This document shows, in pieces, positions 24,787-34,014 of a stretch of 64,000 nucleotides of DNA (its first letter is position 1; each line of letters opens with the position of its first letter). A program made the position numbers and the translations under genes. Source of the stretch: Candidatus Sulfotelmatobacter sp. (GTDB lineage: Bacteria > Acidobacteriota > Terriglobia > Terriglobales > Acidobacteriaceae); the NCBI GenBank assembly GCA_036500765.1, contig DASYBM010000016.1, positions 496,001-560,000 of the forward strand, read 5' to 3'. The notes under the pieces were generated by a model. The model worked only from the letters and a program-made list of their open reading frames with translations. It was not told where the DNA came from and searched no databases.

Positions 24787-26223
24787 TTACGGTCGCGTCA
24801 TCTTTTCCGGCTTCACCAGTTGATCGAACTCCTCGCCGGTCAGGTATCCCAGCTTAAGCGCCGCCTCGCGCAGGCTTGAGTGGTCGACGTGCGCTGTGTG
24901 GGCGATCTGGGCGGCCTTGTCGTAGCCCACCTTTGGAGCCAGTGCAGTTACCAGCATCAGCGAATTCTTGACGTACCAGTCCACCTTCGCGCGATCGACT
25001 TCAATCCCGTTGAGCATGTACTCGACATACCCGTGGCAGGCGTCGGTGATGAGCGTAACCGAGTGCAGAAAGTTGTAAATGATGACCGGCTTGTAGACGT
25101 TCAGTTCGAAGTTGCCCTGCGATCCGGCGAATCCGACGGCGGCCGTGGCGCCGTGCACCTGCACGCAGACCATGGTCATGGCCTCGCACTGCGTAGGATT
25201 CACTTTGCCCGGCATGATCGATGAGCCCGGCTCGTTCTCGGGAATGGAGATCTCGCCCAGGCCGCAGCGCGGTCCGGAGGCCAGCCATCGGATGTCGTTG
25301 GAAATTTTCATCAGCGAGGCAGCCAGCGTTTCCATCGCGCCCTGCGCGAAGACGATTTCGTCGTGCGCTGACAATGCGGCGAACTTGTTGCCGTGCGAGC
25401 GGAAGGGAAGTCCAGCGAGTTCCGCGATCTTCTTCGCGGCGCGTTCGGCAAATTCCGGATGGGTGTTCAGGCCCGTGCCCACGGCCGTCCCGCCAATGGC
25501 CAGATCGTAAAGCCCTTCGAGGACCTGCTCCAGTCGATGGATGTCGCGCTCCAGCAGGCTGGCCCAGCCGCCGAATTCCTGGCCGATGGTCAAGGGCACG
25601 GCATCCTGCAAGTGCGTCCGGCCAATCTTAACCACGTCGTGAAATTCCCTGGCTTTTGCTTCAATCGCGGCGCGCACTGTTTTAATCGCGGGGATCAGCG
25701 CATTCTTTACGCGATCCGCCGCGGCAATGTGCATCGCCGCGGGGAACGTGTCATTCGATGACTGCGACATGTTGACGTCATCATTGGGATGAATCGGCTT
25801 CTTCGATCCCATTTCTCCTCCGGCAATTTCAATGGCGCGGTTGGAGATGACTTCGTTCATGTTCATGTTGGTCTGAGTGCCGCTGCCCGTCTGCCAGACA
25901 CGCAGCGGGAACTGGTCGTCGAGCTTGCCCGCGATCACTTCATCGGCTGCCTGGACGATGAGCTTCGCCTTGTCGGCGGGAAGCTTGCCCAGATCCTGAT
26001 TCACCAGCGCGCAGGCCTTCTTCAGTGTGCCGAAAGCGCGGATCAGCTCCGGCGGCATGGTGTCGCGTCCAATGTTGAAGTGCAGCAGAGAGCGCTGCGT
26101 CTGCGCGCCCCAGTACACACTCGAGGGAACTTCGATCTTCCCCATGCTGTCGGATTCGGTGCGGGTGGGTATAGCAGACTTTTTTAAGCCCGTTTCGGCG
26201 GCCTTCTCGGTAACAGTGGACAT
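24787..26223 (-). CDS. fumC: FumC, class II fumarate hydratase
   Basis: FumC interconverts fumarate and L-malate in the TCA cycle. The 478-residue protein carries the superfamily signature [16 protein letters not shown], the substrate-site [10 protein letters not shown] equivalent ([14 protein letters not shown]) and the [14 protein letters not shown] motif. AGGAG lies six bases before the ATG. An N-terminal extension of about 25 residues ([20 protein letters not shown]) precedes the conserved core. The gene is monocistronic, divergent from ypdA. Confidence 0.96.
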   Translation of the reverse strand: MSTVTEKAAETGLKKSAIPTRTESDSMGKIEVPSSVYWGAQTQRSLLHFNIGRDTMPPELIRAFGTLKKACALVNQDLGKLPADKAKLIVQAADEVIAGKLDDQFPLRVWQTGSGTQTNMNMNEVISNRAIEIAGGEMGSKKPIHPNDDVNMSQSSNDTFPAAMHIAAADRVKNALIPAIKTVRAAIEAKAREFHDVVKIGRTHLQDAVPLTIGQEFGGWASLLERDIHRLEQVLEGLYDLAIGGTAVGTGLNTHPEFAERAAKKIAELAGLPFRSHGNKFAALSAHDEIVFAQGAMETLAASLMKISNDIRWLASGPRCGLGEISIPENEPGSSIMPGKVNPTQCEAMTMVCVQVHGATAAVGFAGSQGNFELNVYKPVIIYNFLHSVTLITDACHGYVEYMLNGIEVDRAKVDWYVKNSLMLVTALAPKVGYDKAAQIAHTAHVDHSSLREAALKLGYLTGEEFDQLVKPEKMTRP

Positions 26224-26393
26224 GGAAACTCCTGGCGGTGGCGGAGAGATAAGGGCAACAGAAAATTATAGCCCCGGGCTGCGCGCGGAAGGCGGTCGTC
26301 AGTTTGGCGAACAATCGATTTGCCCCATGCTAGAATCATCGCTTTCCGAGTTGCGTTCGAACCCTCGTCATCCTCGACCGACTCCGCATTCCC

Positions 26394-27485
26394 ATGCCTG
26401 AATTTGTTGTGGCTGCCGAACTCGACACGCTGGTGAAAGCCAAGGCCAAAGCCAAGCCGCAGCCCGATATGCGCTGCGATGTGCTCGTCATCGGGGCCGG
26501 GCCGACGGGACTCGCGTGCGCCATCGAGGCCCAAAAAATCGGACTCAAAGTCGTCGTCGTCGACAAAGGGTGCCTGGTCAACTCCTTGTTTCATTACCCT
26601 CCGAGCATGGTGTTCTTCACCACGCCGGAGCTGCTTGAGATTGGCGACATTCCATTTACCACGGCACTGCAAAAGCCCAACCGCGAAGAAGCGCTCGAAT
26701 ATTACCGCAAGGTTGCCGAGCACTATCGCCTCGACGTCCGCCAGTACGAATGGGTGAAGACTGTCATGGGGGAAGATGGTAACTTCAGCATTACGGCGAC
26801 CGATCGCGCCGGCCGTCCGCACGATTACAAGACGAAGAAGGTTATTGTTTCGACTGGTTACTACGATCTGGCCAACCAGCTCTGCATTCCGGGCGAGGAT
26901 CTTCCTAAGGTCTCGCATTACTACGGCGAGCCGCATCCTTATTACGACACGGAGGTGCTGGTGATCGGCGGAAAGAATTCAGCGGCGATCGCGGCCCTCG
27001 ATTTGTGGCGTCATGGCGCGCGTGTCACGCTGGTGCATCGCGAGGAGCGGCTTCATCATCACGTTAAGTACTGGATCAAGCCCGACCTCGAAAATCGAAT
27101 CAAGGCAGGAGAGATTGAAGCCTACTTCAGCAGCAGCGTGCAGGAAATCGGGATCGACCACGTCGTGCTGAACACGCCGCGCGGCCCGGTCCGATTGAAA
27201 AACGACTTCGTGCTGGCGCTGATTGGCTACCATCCTGACTACGATTTTTTGCGCAGCATGGGCATCGAACTGTCAGAGCAGCAATGCCGTCCGGTGTGCG
27301 ATCCAGTCTCGCTCGAAAGCAACGTTCCGGGAATTTATGTTGCAGGCGTGATCGTAGCTGGATCGCGGACCAACGAGATATTTATTGAAAACGGACGCTT
27401 CCACGGCCGGCAAATCGCGGAAGACCTCAAGAAGAATCTGAAGCCCACATCCCAGCGCGGTTACGATCCCACTCCCCAAGAATAA
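26394..27485 (+). CDS. ypdA: YpdA-type bacillithiol disulfide reductase (flavoprotein)
   Basis: A 363-residue NADPH-dependent FAD protein with two Rossmann motifs: VLVIGAGPTGLACAIEAQK near residue 30 and EVLVIGGKNSAAIAALDLW near 187. A segment typical of YpdA lies between (VNSLFHYPPSMVFFTTPELLEIG, cited in part), and the C-terminal FAD motif is IYVAGVIVAGSRTNEIFIENG. YpdA reduces oxidised bacillithiol (BSSB). Support for this role comes from bshA in the same window (32602). The N-terminal 25 residues (AELDTLVKAKAKAKPQPD) are an unusual extension; the core may start at MRCDVLVIG. Confidence 0.88.
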   Translation: MPEFVVAAELDTLVKAKAKAKPQPDMRCDVLVIGAGPTGLACAIEAQKIGLKVVVVDKGCLVNSLFHYPPSMVFFTTPELLEIGDIPFTTALQKPNREEALEYYRKVAEHYRLDVRQYEWVKTVMGEDGNFSITATDRAGRPHDYKTKKVIVSTGYYDLANQLCIPGEDLPKVSHYYGEPHPYYDTEVLVIGGKNSAAIAALDLWRHGARVTLVHREERLHHHVKYWIKPDLENRIKAGEIEAYFSSSVQEIGIDHVVLNTPRGPVRLKNDFVLALIGYHPDYDFLRSMGIELSEQQCRPVCDPVSLESNVPGIYVAGVIVAGSRTNEIFIENGRFHGRQIAEDLKKNLKPTSQRGYDPTPQE

Positions 27486-27712
27486 GGCCCAGGTAATAAA
27501 TAATCTCCTTCCGGCAGACCCATGACTCACGCCGTTACACTGGTAGCCCGCATGGATCCGCACTGTTCCCTCCATTTCGCTCGCCTCTTACATCGGCCTC
27601 TCCGAGGCAACCGCAATTTCCGTCGCCTCTGGATGGCGGCGAAGTTGGGGCGGCTCTGATTTCTTCAATCACGATTTGCCCCTTCTGAGCTTGCTTTCAG
27701 CAGGATTCGTTC

Positions 27713-28051
27713 TTAATCTACTCCCCACATCCGATCGATCTTCGCCGCCATAATGAAGTCGCTCTCTGTGAGTCCGTCGACCTTGTGGGTCCAGAGCGTA
27801 ATCTCCGCCTTGCCCCACGCCAGAAAAATGTCAGGATGATGTCCTTGCTCCTCGGCCAGGGCTCCCACGCGATTGACGAATTCGAGTGCCTGCTGAAAGT
27901 CGGGGAACTTGAACTCGCGTCGAAGGTGATGCTCGTCCACCACTGCCCACTTCGGGACGCTCCGATGAATCTCGCCCAGTCCCGGTCCTCTGAGCGGCGG
28001 AACGCCTCCGCGGCAAGGCACGCATTTTCTGTCGGCAAGTGCAGTTTCCAT
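27713..28051 (-). CDS. phhB: Pterin-4a-carbinolamine dehydratase (PCD/DCoH)
   Basis: A 112-residue protein with the PCD signature: EEQGHHPDIFLAWGKAEITL, then WTHKVDGLTESDFIMAAKID, preceded by PKWAVVDEHHLRREF. It dehydrates 4a-hydroxytetrahydropterin formed by aromatic amino-acid hydroxylases; some bacterial PCDs serve molybdopterin or other roles. GAGGG lies five bases before ATG 28051. It is divergent from galE with 281 bp between. A much longer minus-strand frame over the same region is a shadow. Confidence 0.92.
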   Translation of the reverse strand: METALADRKCVPCRGGVPPLRGPGLGEIHRSVPKWAVVDEHHLRREFKFPDFQQALEFVNRVGALAEEQGHHPDIFLAWGKAEITLWTHKVDGLTESDFIMAAKIDRMWGVD

Positions 28052-28332
28052 GAGTACCCTCGCAGGGAGATAGGGATATATCCTAGCAGGAGAACTGTGC
28101 TGACTTGGGCAGGTGCCGAAGGGATCGCCACATCATTCGCGCATCGAATCGCCTGCGTTCTGTGTACAATGTTCGTTCTGCTCCCCTCCCGGTTCTGAAT
28201 GTTACTCCAGCAACCATGAAGCCATTGGATATCGCCGTGGACGCCGGGGCGTGCTGCTTCGCTCGTCGAGCCGCCGGCTGTCGTAGGAACACGCGAAGAG
28301 AGTAAAGAAGGAAAGACAGAAAGGATCATATC

Positions 28333-29310
28333 GTGGTCGTTCTGGTGATTGGCGGTGCGGGATACATTGGCAGCCATGCGGCGCGGGCCCTGAGGCGGGC
28401 TGGGCACGAAGTTATTATTTTCGATAATCTCAGCACCGGCTACGAATGCCTGGCGGCCGGCTTTGAATTGGTCAAGGGCGACATGCTCGACTCTGCGGCT
28501 CTGGCTCAAGTGTTGCGGCGGGCCGAAGCCATCATGCATTTCGCCGCGCACGCTTATGTCGGCGAGTCGGTGAGCAATCCAAGAAAATATTTTCACAACA
28601 ATGTCGAGGGCGGACTCTCGCTGCTGAACGCCGCGCTGGATGCGGGCGTAAAGAAGATCATTTTCTCCTCGACCTGCGCCGTGTATGGCGAACCGGCAAA
28701 AATTCCCATCGAAGAAAATACGCCGCGCGAGCCGGTGAATCCCTACGGAGTAACGAAGCTATTCTTTGAGCAGGCCTTGGAGGCATATGATCGGGCGTAT
28801 GGGTTCCGTTACGCCAGCCTGCGTTATTTCAATGCGGCAGGCGCCGACGACAGCGGAGAGATCGGCGAACTGCATGAGCCGGAAACGCATTTGATTCCGC
28901 TGGCGCTGCGCGCAGCCGCGGGTCTTGGCCCCGAGTTGCAAGTGTTTGGCACTGATTATCCCACCCCCGACGGAACTTGCGTGCGCGACTACATCCACGT
29001 GAACGATTTGGCGAGCGCCCATTTGAAGGCGTTGGATCACCTGACGGCAGGGAAGGAAAGCTGTGCCGTGAACGTTGGAACCGGCACGGGCGCTTCGGTG
29101 CAGGAAGTAATCTCGATGGTCGAGGAGGTTACCGGAAAGCGCGTGCCGCACAGGAGGGTAGCGCGGCGGCCGGGAGATCCGCCGACGCTGGTGGCGAATC
29201 CAGCGAAGGCGCAGGCCCTGCTGGACTGGAAGGCAACTCGCGGTCTGCGCGACGTAGTCAAGACCGCATGGAACTGGATGGAGCGGCGACGTGAGGCTAC
29301 CGTGCGTTAA
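28333..29310 (+). CDS. galE: GalE, UDP-glucose 4-epimerase
   Basis: An extended short-chain dehydrogenase, 325 residues, that epimerises UDP-glucose and UDP-galactose for polysaccharide precursors. The NAD site is VIGGAGYIGSHAARAL; the catalytic Tyr/Lys pair is in NPYGVTKLFFEQ; the upstream Ser/Thr is in FSSTCAVYGEP. The C-terminal part DGTCVRDYIHVNDLASAHL and AVNVGTGTGASVQEV is typical GalE. The start is GTG 28333 with AAAGGA seven bases upstream. A large inverted repeat follows the gene. Confidence 0.95.
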   Translation: MVVLVIGGAGYIGSHAARALRRAGHEVIIFDNLSTGYECLAAGFELVKGDMLDSAALAQVLRRAEAIMHFAAHAYVGESVSNPRKYFHNNVEGGLSLLNAALDAGVKKIIFSSTCAVYGEPAKIPIEENTPREPVNPYGVTKLFFEQALEAYDRAYGFRYASLRYFNAAGADDSGEIGELHEPETHLIPLALRAAAGLGPELQVFGTDYPTPDGTCVRDYIHVNDLASAHLKALDHLTAGKESCAVNVGTGTGASVQEVISMVEEVTGKRVPHRRVARRPGDPPTLVANPAKAQALLDWKATRGLRDVVKTAWNWMERRREATVR

Positions 29311-29320
29311 GCTTGCAGCA

Positions 29321-29410
29321 AAAATCTTTTCCACAGAGGGCACAGAAGAGCACTGAAAAATGTCCTGCTCTTCCTCTGTGAACCTCTGTGCCCTCTGTGG
29401 TTAAGATTTT
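29321..29410. repeat. Extended inverted repeat between galE and proC
   Basis: CCACAGAGGGCACAGA (29331-29346) pairs perfectly with TCTGTGCCCTCTGTGG (29385-29400). The outer AAAATCTT/AAGATTTT and inner AGAGCA/TGCTCT pairings extend the stem. It could act as a bidirectional terminator or a dispersed palindromic repeat. Confidence 0.75.
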
Positions 29411-29434
29411 GATTTTGACTTCCTGAGGAAAATT

Positions 29435-30259
29435 ATGGGAAACGATCTGGCAGGGAAGAAAGTGGCGTTCCTGGGTGCGGGCAAGATGGGCGGCATTATT
29501 CTACAGGCCTTGCTGAAGAGCGGCATGCTCTCGGCGCAGTCCACTTGCGCGACCGTTGCCCACGAAGAGCGCGCCCAGGCGCTCGCGACAAAGCTGAAAC
29601 TAAAAGTTGGCACCAACAACGGGGAGGCGGCGAAAGGAGCCGACATTATTGTGATCGGCGTGAAGCCGCAGGTGGTCGAGGACGTAGTATGCGAGATCAG
29701 CCCGCACATTACTTCGAAGCAGGTAATCGTGTCGGTGGCGGCCTCGGTGCCGACGTCGATGATCGAAAAAAATCTGCCGCCAAATGTTCCCGTCATCCGT
29801 GCCATGCCCAATACGCCATGCCTGCTGGGCGCGGGGATGACGGCCATCTGCAAAGGCAAACACGCCAGCGCGGAAGACGTCGCCCTGACCTGCCGCATGT
29901 TCGATGTCGTGGGCCGCACGGTTGTGGTCGACGAAAAACACATGGACGCCGTGACTGCACTCTCAGCCAGCGGCCCAGCCTACATTTACATCATCCTCGA
30001 ATCGCTGGCGGAGGCTGGGGTGAAAGTCGGACTGCCGCGCGACATTGCGACTTTGCTGGCCGCCCAAACCACGCTGGGCGCGGCGCGGGTCGTGCTCGAA
30101 ACCGGCGATCACCCGGCGCTGCTGAAAGACGCCGTAACCACGCCGGCCGGCTGCACCATCGATGCCATCATGGAACTTGAGGAAGGGAAGTTGCGCGTCA
30201 CGCTGATCAAAGCGGTCGTAAAAGCGGCACAGCGCGCCAAAGAACTGGCCTACGGATAG
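29435..30259 (+). CDS. proC: ProC, pyrroline-5-carboxylate reductase
   Basis: ProC catalyses the last step of proline synthesis. The 274-residue protein has the N-terminal dinucleotide site VAFLGAGKMGGIILQALL, the VIRAMPNTPCLLGAGMTAI motif and the C-terminal family signature region around ALSASGPAYIYIILESLAEAG and LLKDAVTTPAGCTIDAIMEL (fragments quoted). GAGGA precedes the ATG. Eight bases separate it from the next gene, so the two are probably co-transcribed. Confidence 0.95.
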   Translation: MGNDLAGKKVAFLGAGKMGGIILQALLKSGMLSAQSTCATVAHEERAQALATKLKLKVGTNNGEAAKGADIIVIGVKPQVVEDVVCEISPHITSKQVIVSVAASVPTSMIEKNLPPNVPVIRAMPNTPCLLGAGMTAICKGKHASAEDVALTCRMFDVVGRTVVVDEKHMDAVTALSASGPAYIYIILESLAEAGVKVGLPRDIATLLAAQTTLGAARVVLETGDHPALLKDAVTTPAGCTIDAIMELEEGKLRVTLIKAVVKAAQRAKELAYG

Positions 30260-30267
30260 TCTCATCG

Positions 30268-31254
30268 ATGAAGCTGCTGATTGTCGTGCATCACCGCTTT
30301 GATTTGTGGAAGGTGCCCGCCTGGTTCGGGGAGCGGCTGGCGCAGGAATTTCCGCAGGTACAGATCAGGCTGCGCGACAGCTATGAGGGCATCGAGGCAG
30401 ATCTTCGCGACGCTGAAATCATCTTCACCATCTCGCTGCGGCCCGAACAACTGGCCGCGACCCGCAATCTGGGGTGGGTGCACGCTCCCAGCGCCGCCGT
30501 GCATCAGTTGCTGTTTCCGGAATTGATCGACAGCGACATTGTCGTCACAAACTCGCGGGAAGTCCACGGTCCGGTCGTCGCCGAGCATGTGATGGCATTG
30601 GTCTTCGCGCTGGCGAAAAAGATTCCGCAGGCCGTTCTCTTCCAGAAGCAACATATCTGGGCTCAGGAGAAAATCTGGAACGATGGACCGCATCCCCGCG
30701 AAATCTCGGGTGCTACTCTGGGCCTGATCGGCGTCGGAAGCATCGGACGCCGGGTGGCACAGATGGCCGCGGCTCTGCGCATGCGCGTAATCGCCGTGCG
30801 CGAGCACATGGAAAAAGAAAAGCCGGAAGGTGTTGACTTCGTATTCCCGACGTCGGCGCTCGACCAACTCCTGAAGCAGTCTGACTATGTGGTATTAGCT
30901 GCCCCGCTGATTCCCGCCACGGAAAAACTCATCAGCGCCGATCGCCTCGCCACGATGAAACCCGGCGCGTGCCTGATCAATGTCGGCCGCGGCGCGCAGG
31001 TCGATGAAGCCGCGCTCGCGCAGGCGCTGCGAACACGCCACATCGCCGGAGCCGCGCTCGACGTATTTGAACTCGAACCGCTACCCGCCGACTCTCCACT
31101 ATGGTCCGTAGAGAATCTGCTGATCACGCCGCATACCGCAGGCCTCACCGAAAAGCTCTGGCATCGGCACTACGATCTATTCTCCGACAATCTCCGCCGC
31201 TATCTGGCGCATGAGCCGCTGCGCTTCGTGGTCGACAAGCACAAGGGATACTGA
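30268..31254 (+). CDS. D-isomer-specific 2-hydroxyacid dehydrogenase
   Basis: A 328-residue NAD-dependent dehydrogenase with the GxGxxG site LGLIGVGSIGRRVAQ and the catalytic Arg in INVGRGAQVDEAAL, Glu in DVFELEPLP and His in LITPHTAGLTE. The HGPVVAEHVMALVFALAK helix is typical. The natural substrate is unknown; relatives include glyoxylate/hydroxypyruvate and phosphoglycerate dehydrogenase-like enzymes, but there is no ACT domain, so it is not a canonical SerA. It lies eight bases after proC. Confidence 0.88.
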   Translation: MKLLIVVHHRFDLWKVPAWFGERLAQEFPQVQIRLRDSYEGIEADLRDAEIIFTISLRPEQLAATRNLGWVHAPSAAVHQLLFPELIDSDIVVTNSREVHGPVVAEHVMALVFALAKKIPQAVLFQKQHIWAQEKIWNDGPHPREISGATLGLIGVGSIGRRVAQMAAALRMRVIAVREHMEKEKPEGVDFVFPTSALDQLLKQSDYVVLAAPLIPATEKLISADRLATMKPGACLINVGRGAQVDEAALAQALRTRHIAGAALDVFELEPLPADSPLWSVENLLITPHTAGLTEKLWHRHYDLFSDNLRRYLAHEPLRFVVDKHKGY

Positions 31255-31279
31255 AGCAAGGCGTGCTACAGTTTTGGTA

Positions 31280-32632
31280 ATGGAACAGCGCCTCATCCTC
31301 ATCAACTTGCTGGTCAAGCTGGGCGTGGCCGCGGCTGTATCCAGCACGCTGGTGCGTTCCAAGGAATTCAAGCTTCTGTTGTTTCGCGAGGAGCGCACTT
31401 TCCGGCAGAAGATTTACCTCGTCCTTTGGTTCGGCTTGCCGATCATGGTCGGCGTTTGGATCCGGATGTGGCAGAAAAGTTTTCTAGCCGGTGATCTTAG
31501 CTTCGAAACCACCATTCTCCTGGGAATGGTGGGCGGGCGTTGGGCCGGCTCGCTCGGCGGCGTGCTCATGGCCTTTCCCGCTATGTTGCACGGCGAGTGG
31601 GCCACGCTTCCTTTCCTGCTGCTCTGCGGATTTATCTCCGGCCAGTTTCGTACCATGGCGCTCGATAAGGACGATATCTGGTCGTTCACTCCATTCATCG
31701 ACCAAAGTATTTTTCGGCTCATCCGCCGCAATCTGCCCCGGCCTCGACTTTTCGACTGGCAGATTATTTTCTTCACCACCGTGATCGGTCTGCGTTTCGT
31801 GCAAACCGAACTGGTCGATTATTTTCCGCATTCGATGTTTGCGCTGGAGAGTCTGGACAACTGGTGGGTGGAGAGCGCCATCTACGCCGCGTCGGTGATG
31901 GCGATCGGCATCGAGCTGAAGATTTTTAACAGCGTCCGCATCCAAATCAAGCTGGAAGAGCAAGAGCGCCTTCTGCTGCACGCCCGCATGGAGGCCTTGC
32001 AGAACCAGATCAATCCGCACTTTCTATTCAATACTTTGAATTCGATCTCATCGCTAGTGCGCTTCGACCCAGACATGGCGCGGGAAGTGATCTTCAAGCT
32101 GGCGACGATTTTGCGCCGCCTGCTCAACAGCAGCGAGGCGTTTGCACCTTTACGGGAAGAATTCGAATTCATCGACAACTATCTCGACATTGAAGTCGTG
32201 CGCTTCGGGCGCGATAAACTTCGCGTGGTCAAAGAGTTCGATCCTGCCACGCTCGACGTGGTCGTCCCCAGCATGCTGCTACAGCCGCTGGTCGAAAACT
32301 CCATTAAGCACGGCCTGGGGCCGAAAGTGGAGGGCGGCAGCATTTATCTTCGCAGCCGTATGGTCGACTCCCGCCTCATCATCGAAGTCGAAGATGACGG
32401 CGTCGGTATGGGCTCCACTCACCTGGAAGAGAGCAGCAGTTGGTCGGGTATGGGCATCGGCATGGCTAACATCTCCGAGCGCCTGCAGGTGCTTTACGGA
32501 GACACCGCGCGCATGACTATCGACAGTCACGAAGGGAAGGGAACTCTGGTTCGCATCCGCCTGCCGCTCGTCGAAGCGGCGAGTTCCGTGCCGGAAGGCT
32601 TCTATGCCGAGCGCTCCAGCACGCGCCGGTAA
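31280..32632 (+). CDS. LytS/YehU-type sensor histidine kinase (orphan)
   Basis: ATG 31280 is chosen; the longer frame overlaps the preceding gene. The 450-residue protein has 5-6 membrane segments (about 8-215). A His_kinase (PF06580) region follows with the phospho-acceptor H247 in QNQINPHFLFNTLNS and an ATPase domain with the N-box LLQPLVENSIKHGLGP and G-box DDGVGMG. LytS-type kinases signal to LytTR response regulators that control cell-wall, murein hydrolase or nutrient genes. No LytR-type regulator is adjacent. The 3' end overlaps bshA tail to tail by 31 bp. Confidence 0.88.
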   Translation: MEQRLILINLLVKLGVAAAVSSTLVRSKEFKLLLFREERTFRQKIYLVLWFGLPIMVGVWIRMWQKSFLAGDLSFETTILLGMVGGRWAGSLGGVLMAFPAMLHGEWATLPFLLLCGFISGQFRTMALDKDDIWSFTPFIDQSIFRLIRRNLPRPRLFDWQIIFFTTVIGLRFVQTELVDYFPHSMFALESLDNWWVESAIYAASVMAIGIELKIFNSVRIQIKLEEQERLLLHARMEALQNQINPHFLFNTLNSISSLVRFDPDMAREVIFKLATILRRLLNSSEAFAPLREEFEFIDNYLDIEVVRFGRDKLRVVKEFDPATLDVVVPSMLLQPLVENSIKHGLGPKVEGGSIYLRSRMVDSRLIIEVEDDGVGMGSTHLEESSSWSGMGIGMANISERLQVLYGDTARMTIDSHEGKGTLVRIRLPLVEAASSVPEGFYAERSSTRR

Positions 32633-33747
32633 AAATCCTCGTACTGTTTCACAATCTTGGTCGAGCAGAACCGCTCCATCGCCGCCTCCCGCGCCTGTTT
32701 CCCCATGGTCCGCAGAAGTTGCTCGTTGCTCAGCAGATCGATGGCGTACCGCGCCATCGTCTCTACGTCTCCCACGTCGGCGAGATATCCGCTCCTGCCG
32801 TGGTCGATGACCTCCGGTACGCCGCCGGCCCGCGTCGAGATCGGGACCACCTCGCACGCCATCGCCTCCAGCGCCGCCAGCCCAAAGGATTCCAGTTCGC
32901 TCGGAATCAGCATAATGTCGGCTATCGATACCTTCTCCTGAATCTGATCCTGCTTGCCCAGAAACAGCACGTCGCTGTGAATGCCCTTTTGCACCGCCAG
33001 CCACTCCGCGACAGAACGGTCGGGGCCATCGCCGATCAGCAGCAATCTCGACGGCATCTTCTTGTGAACCCGGTCGAAAATTTCAATCACATCAGTCAAG
33101 CGCTTCACCGGACGAAAGTTAGACAAATGCACCAGCACGCGCTCGCCGTTAGGCGCATATTCCTTTCGCATTTCCGCAAAAGTTTCCGGGTTGCGGCGGT
33201 AAACATCGCAATTGACCGAGTTATAAATCACCTCGATGCTGTTCTTCACGTCGAACACGCGCTGCGTGCGGTCTTTCAGATAGTTCGAGATCGCCGTAAC
33301 CCCGTCGCTCTGCTGAATCGAATAGCGCGTGATCGGCAGATAGGAACGGTCGAGGCCGACCAGCGTGATGTCGGTGCCGTGCAAAGTCGTAACAAAAGGC
33401 AAGCGGCGTCCACGCGGTCCCTCCGCCATCATCTGCCGCGCCAACAGCGCGCTCACCGAATGCGGAATCGCGTAGTGTACGTGCAGCAAGTCGAGATCAT
33501 AAAGCTGCGCCACCTCGGCCATGCGCGTCGCCAGCGCCAGATCGTACGGAGGATAATCGAACAACGGATAACGCGACACTTCCACTTCGTGATAGTGGAT
33601 ATTCGGTTCTTCGCCCCGCAACCGAATCGGCTGCGCATACGAGATGAAATGGATCTCGTGCCCGCGCTGCGCCAGCTCCAGCCCCAACTCGGTGGCGACC
33701 ACACCGCTGCCGCCATACGTCGGATAACACGTGATCCCAATCTTCAT
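32602..33747 (-). CDS. bshA: BshA, N-acetyl-alpha-D-glucosaminyl L-malate synthase
   Basis: A GT4-family glycosyltransferase that joins UDP-GlcNAc and L-malate in the first step of bacillithiol synthesis. The 381-residue protein has the N-terminal TCYPTYGGSGVVATELGLEL, ISYAQPIRLR, LHVHYAIPHSVSALLARQ and the GT4 donor site PSELESFGLAALEAMACEVV, which match BshA more closely than other GT4 enzymes. bshB and bshC are not in the window; the reductase ypdA is 5 kb away. The ATG lies behind no strong ribosome site. Confidence 0.92.
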   Translation of the reverse strand: MKIGITCYPTYGGSGVVATELGLELAQRGHEIHFISYAQPIRLRGEEPNIHYHEVEVSRYPLFDYPPYDLALATRMAEVAQLYDLDLLHVHYAIPHSVSALLARQMMAEGPRGRRLPFVTTLHGTDITLVGLDRSYLPITRYSIQQSDGVTAISNYLKDRTQRVFDVKNSIEVIYNSVNCDVYRRNPETFAEMRKEYAPNGERVLVHLSNFRPVKRLTDVIEIFDRVHKKMPSRLLLIGDGPDRSVAEWLAVQKGIHSDVLFLGKQDQIQEKVSIADIMLIPSELESFGLAALEAMACEVVPISTRAGGVPEVIDHGRSGYLADVGDVETMARYAIDLLSNEQLLRTMGKQAREAAMERFCSTKIVKQYEDFYRRVLERSA

Positions 33748-34014
33748 ACGCGAGAGGCCGCCTTCTCGATACTCCCGTCATTCGATGGCCGGAATGCGCA
33801 GGAGTTGCAGATTTTACATGGGGTTGCCGCCACTGAAGGCCCGAGGAGAGCGCCGGACCCGCGAGCTGCTCGCTTTCCTATTGACGCCGTTCAGACCTGT
33901 GTGGTCAAATCGGCGGTGTTGTTGTCGCGCAGTTCCCCCCGACAAGAGACAGACCTGTCCTCGCGGCACCTGAATTGGGCCTCCGCCATTTGATCGCAGT
34001 TCAATAGGAGTGCA

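Noticed and set aside
27552-27659. A 35-residue plus-strand frame with RGNRNFRRLW, reminiscent of an MFS transporter N-terminus
   Set aside because: Too short, no ribosome site, and no continuation in any frame; at most a tiny remnant.
27718-28596. A 292-codon minus-strand frame across phhB and galE
   Set aside because: It overlaps two well-supported genes in other frames and has no recognisable domain.
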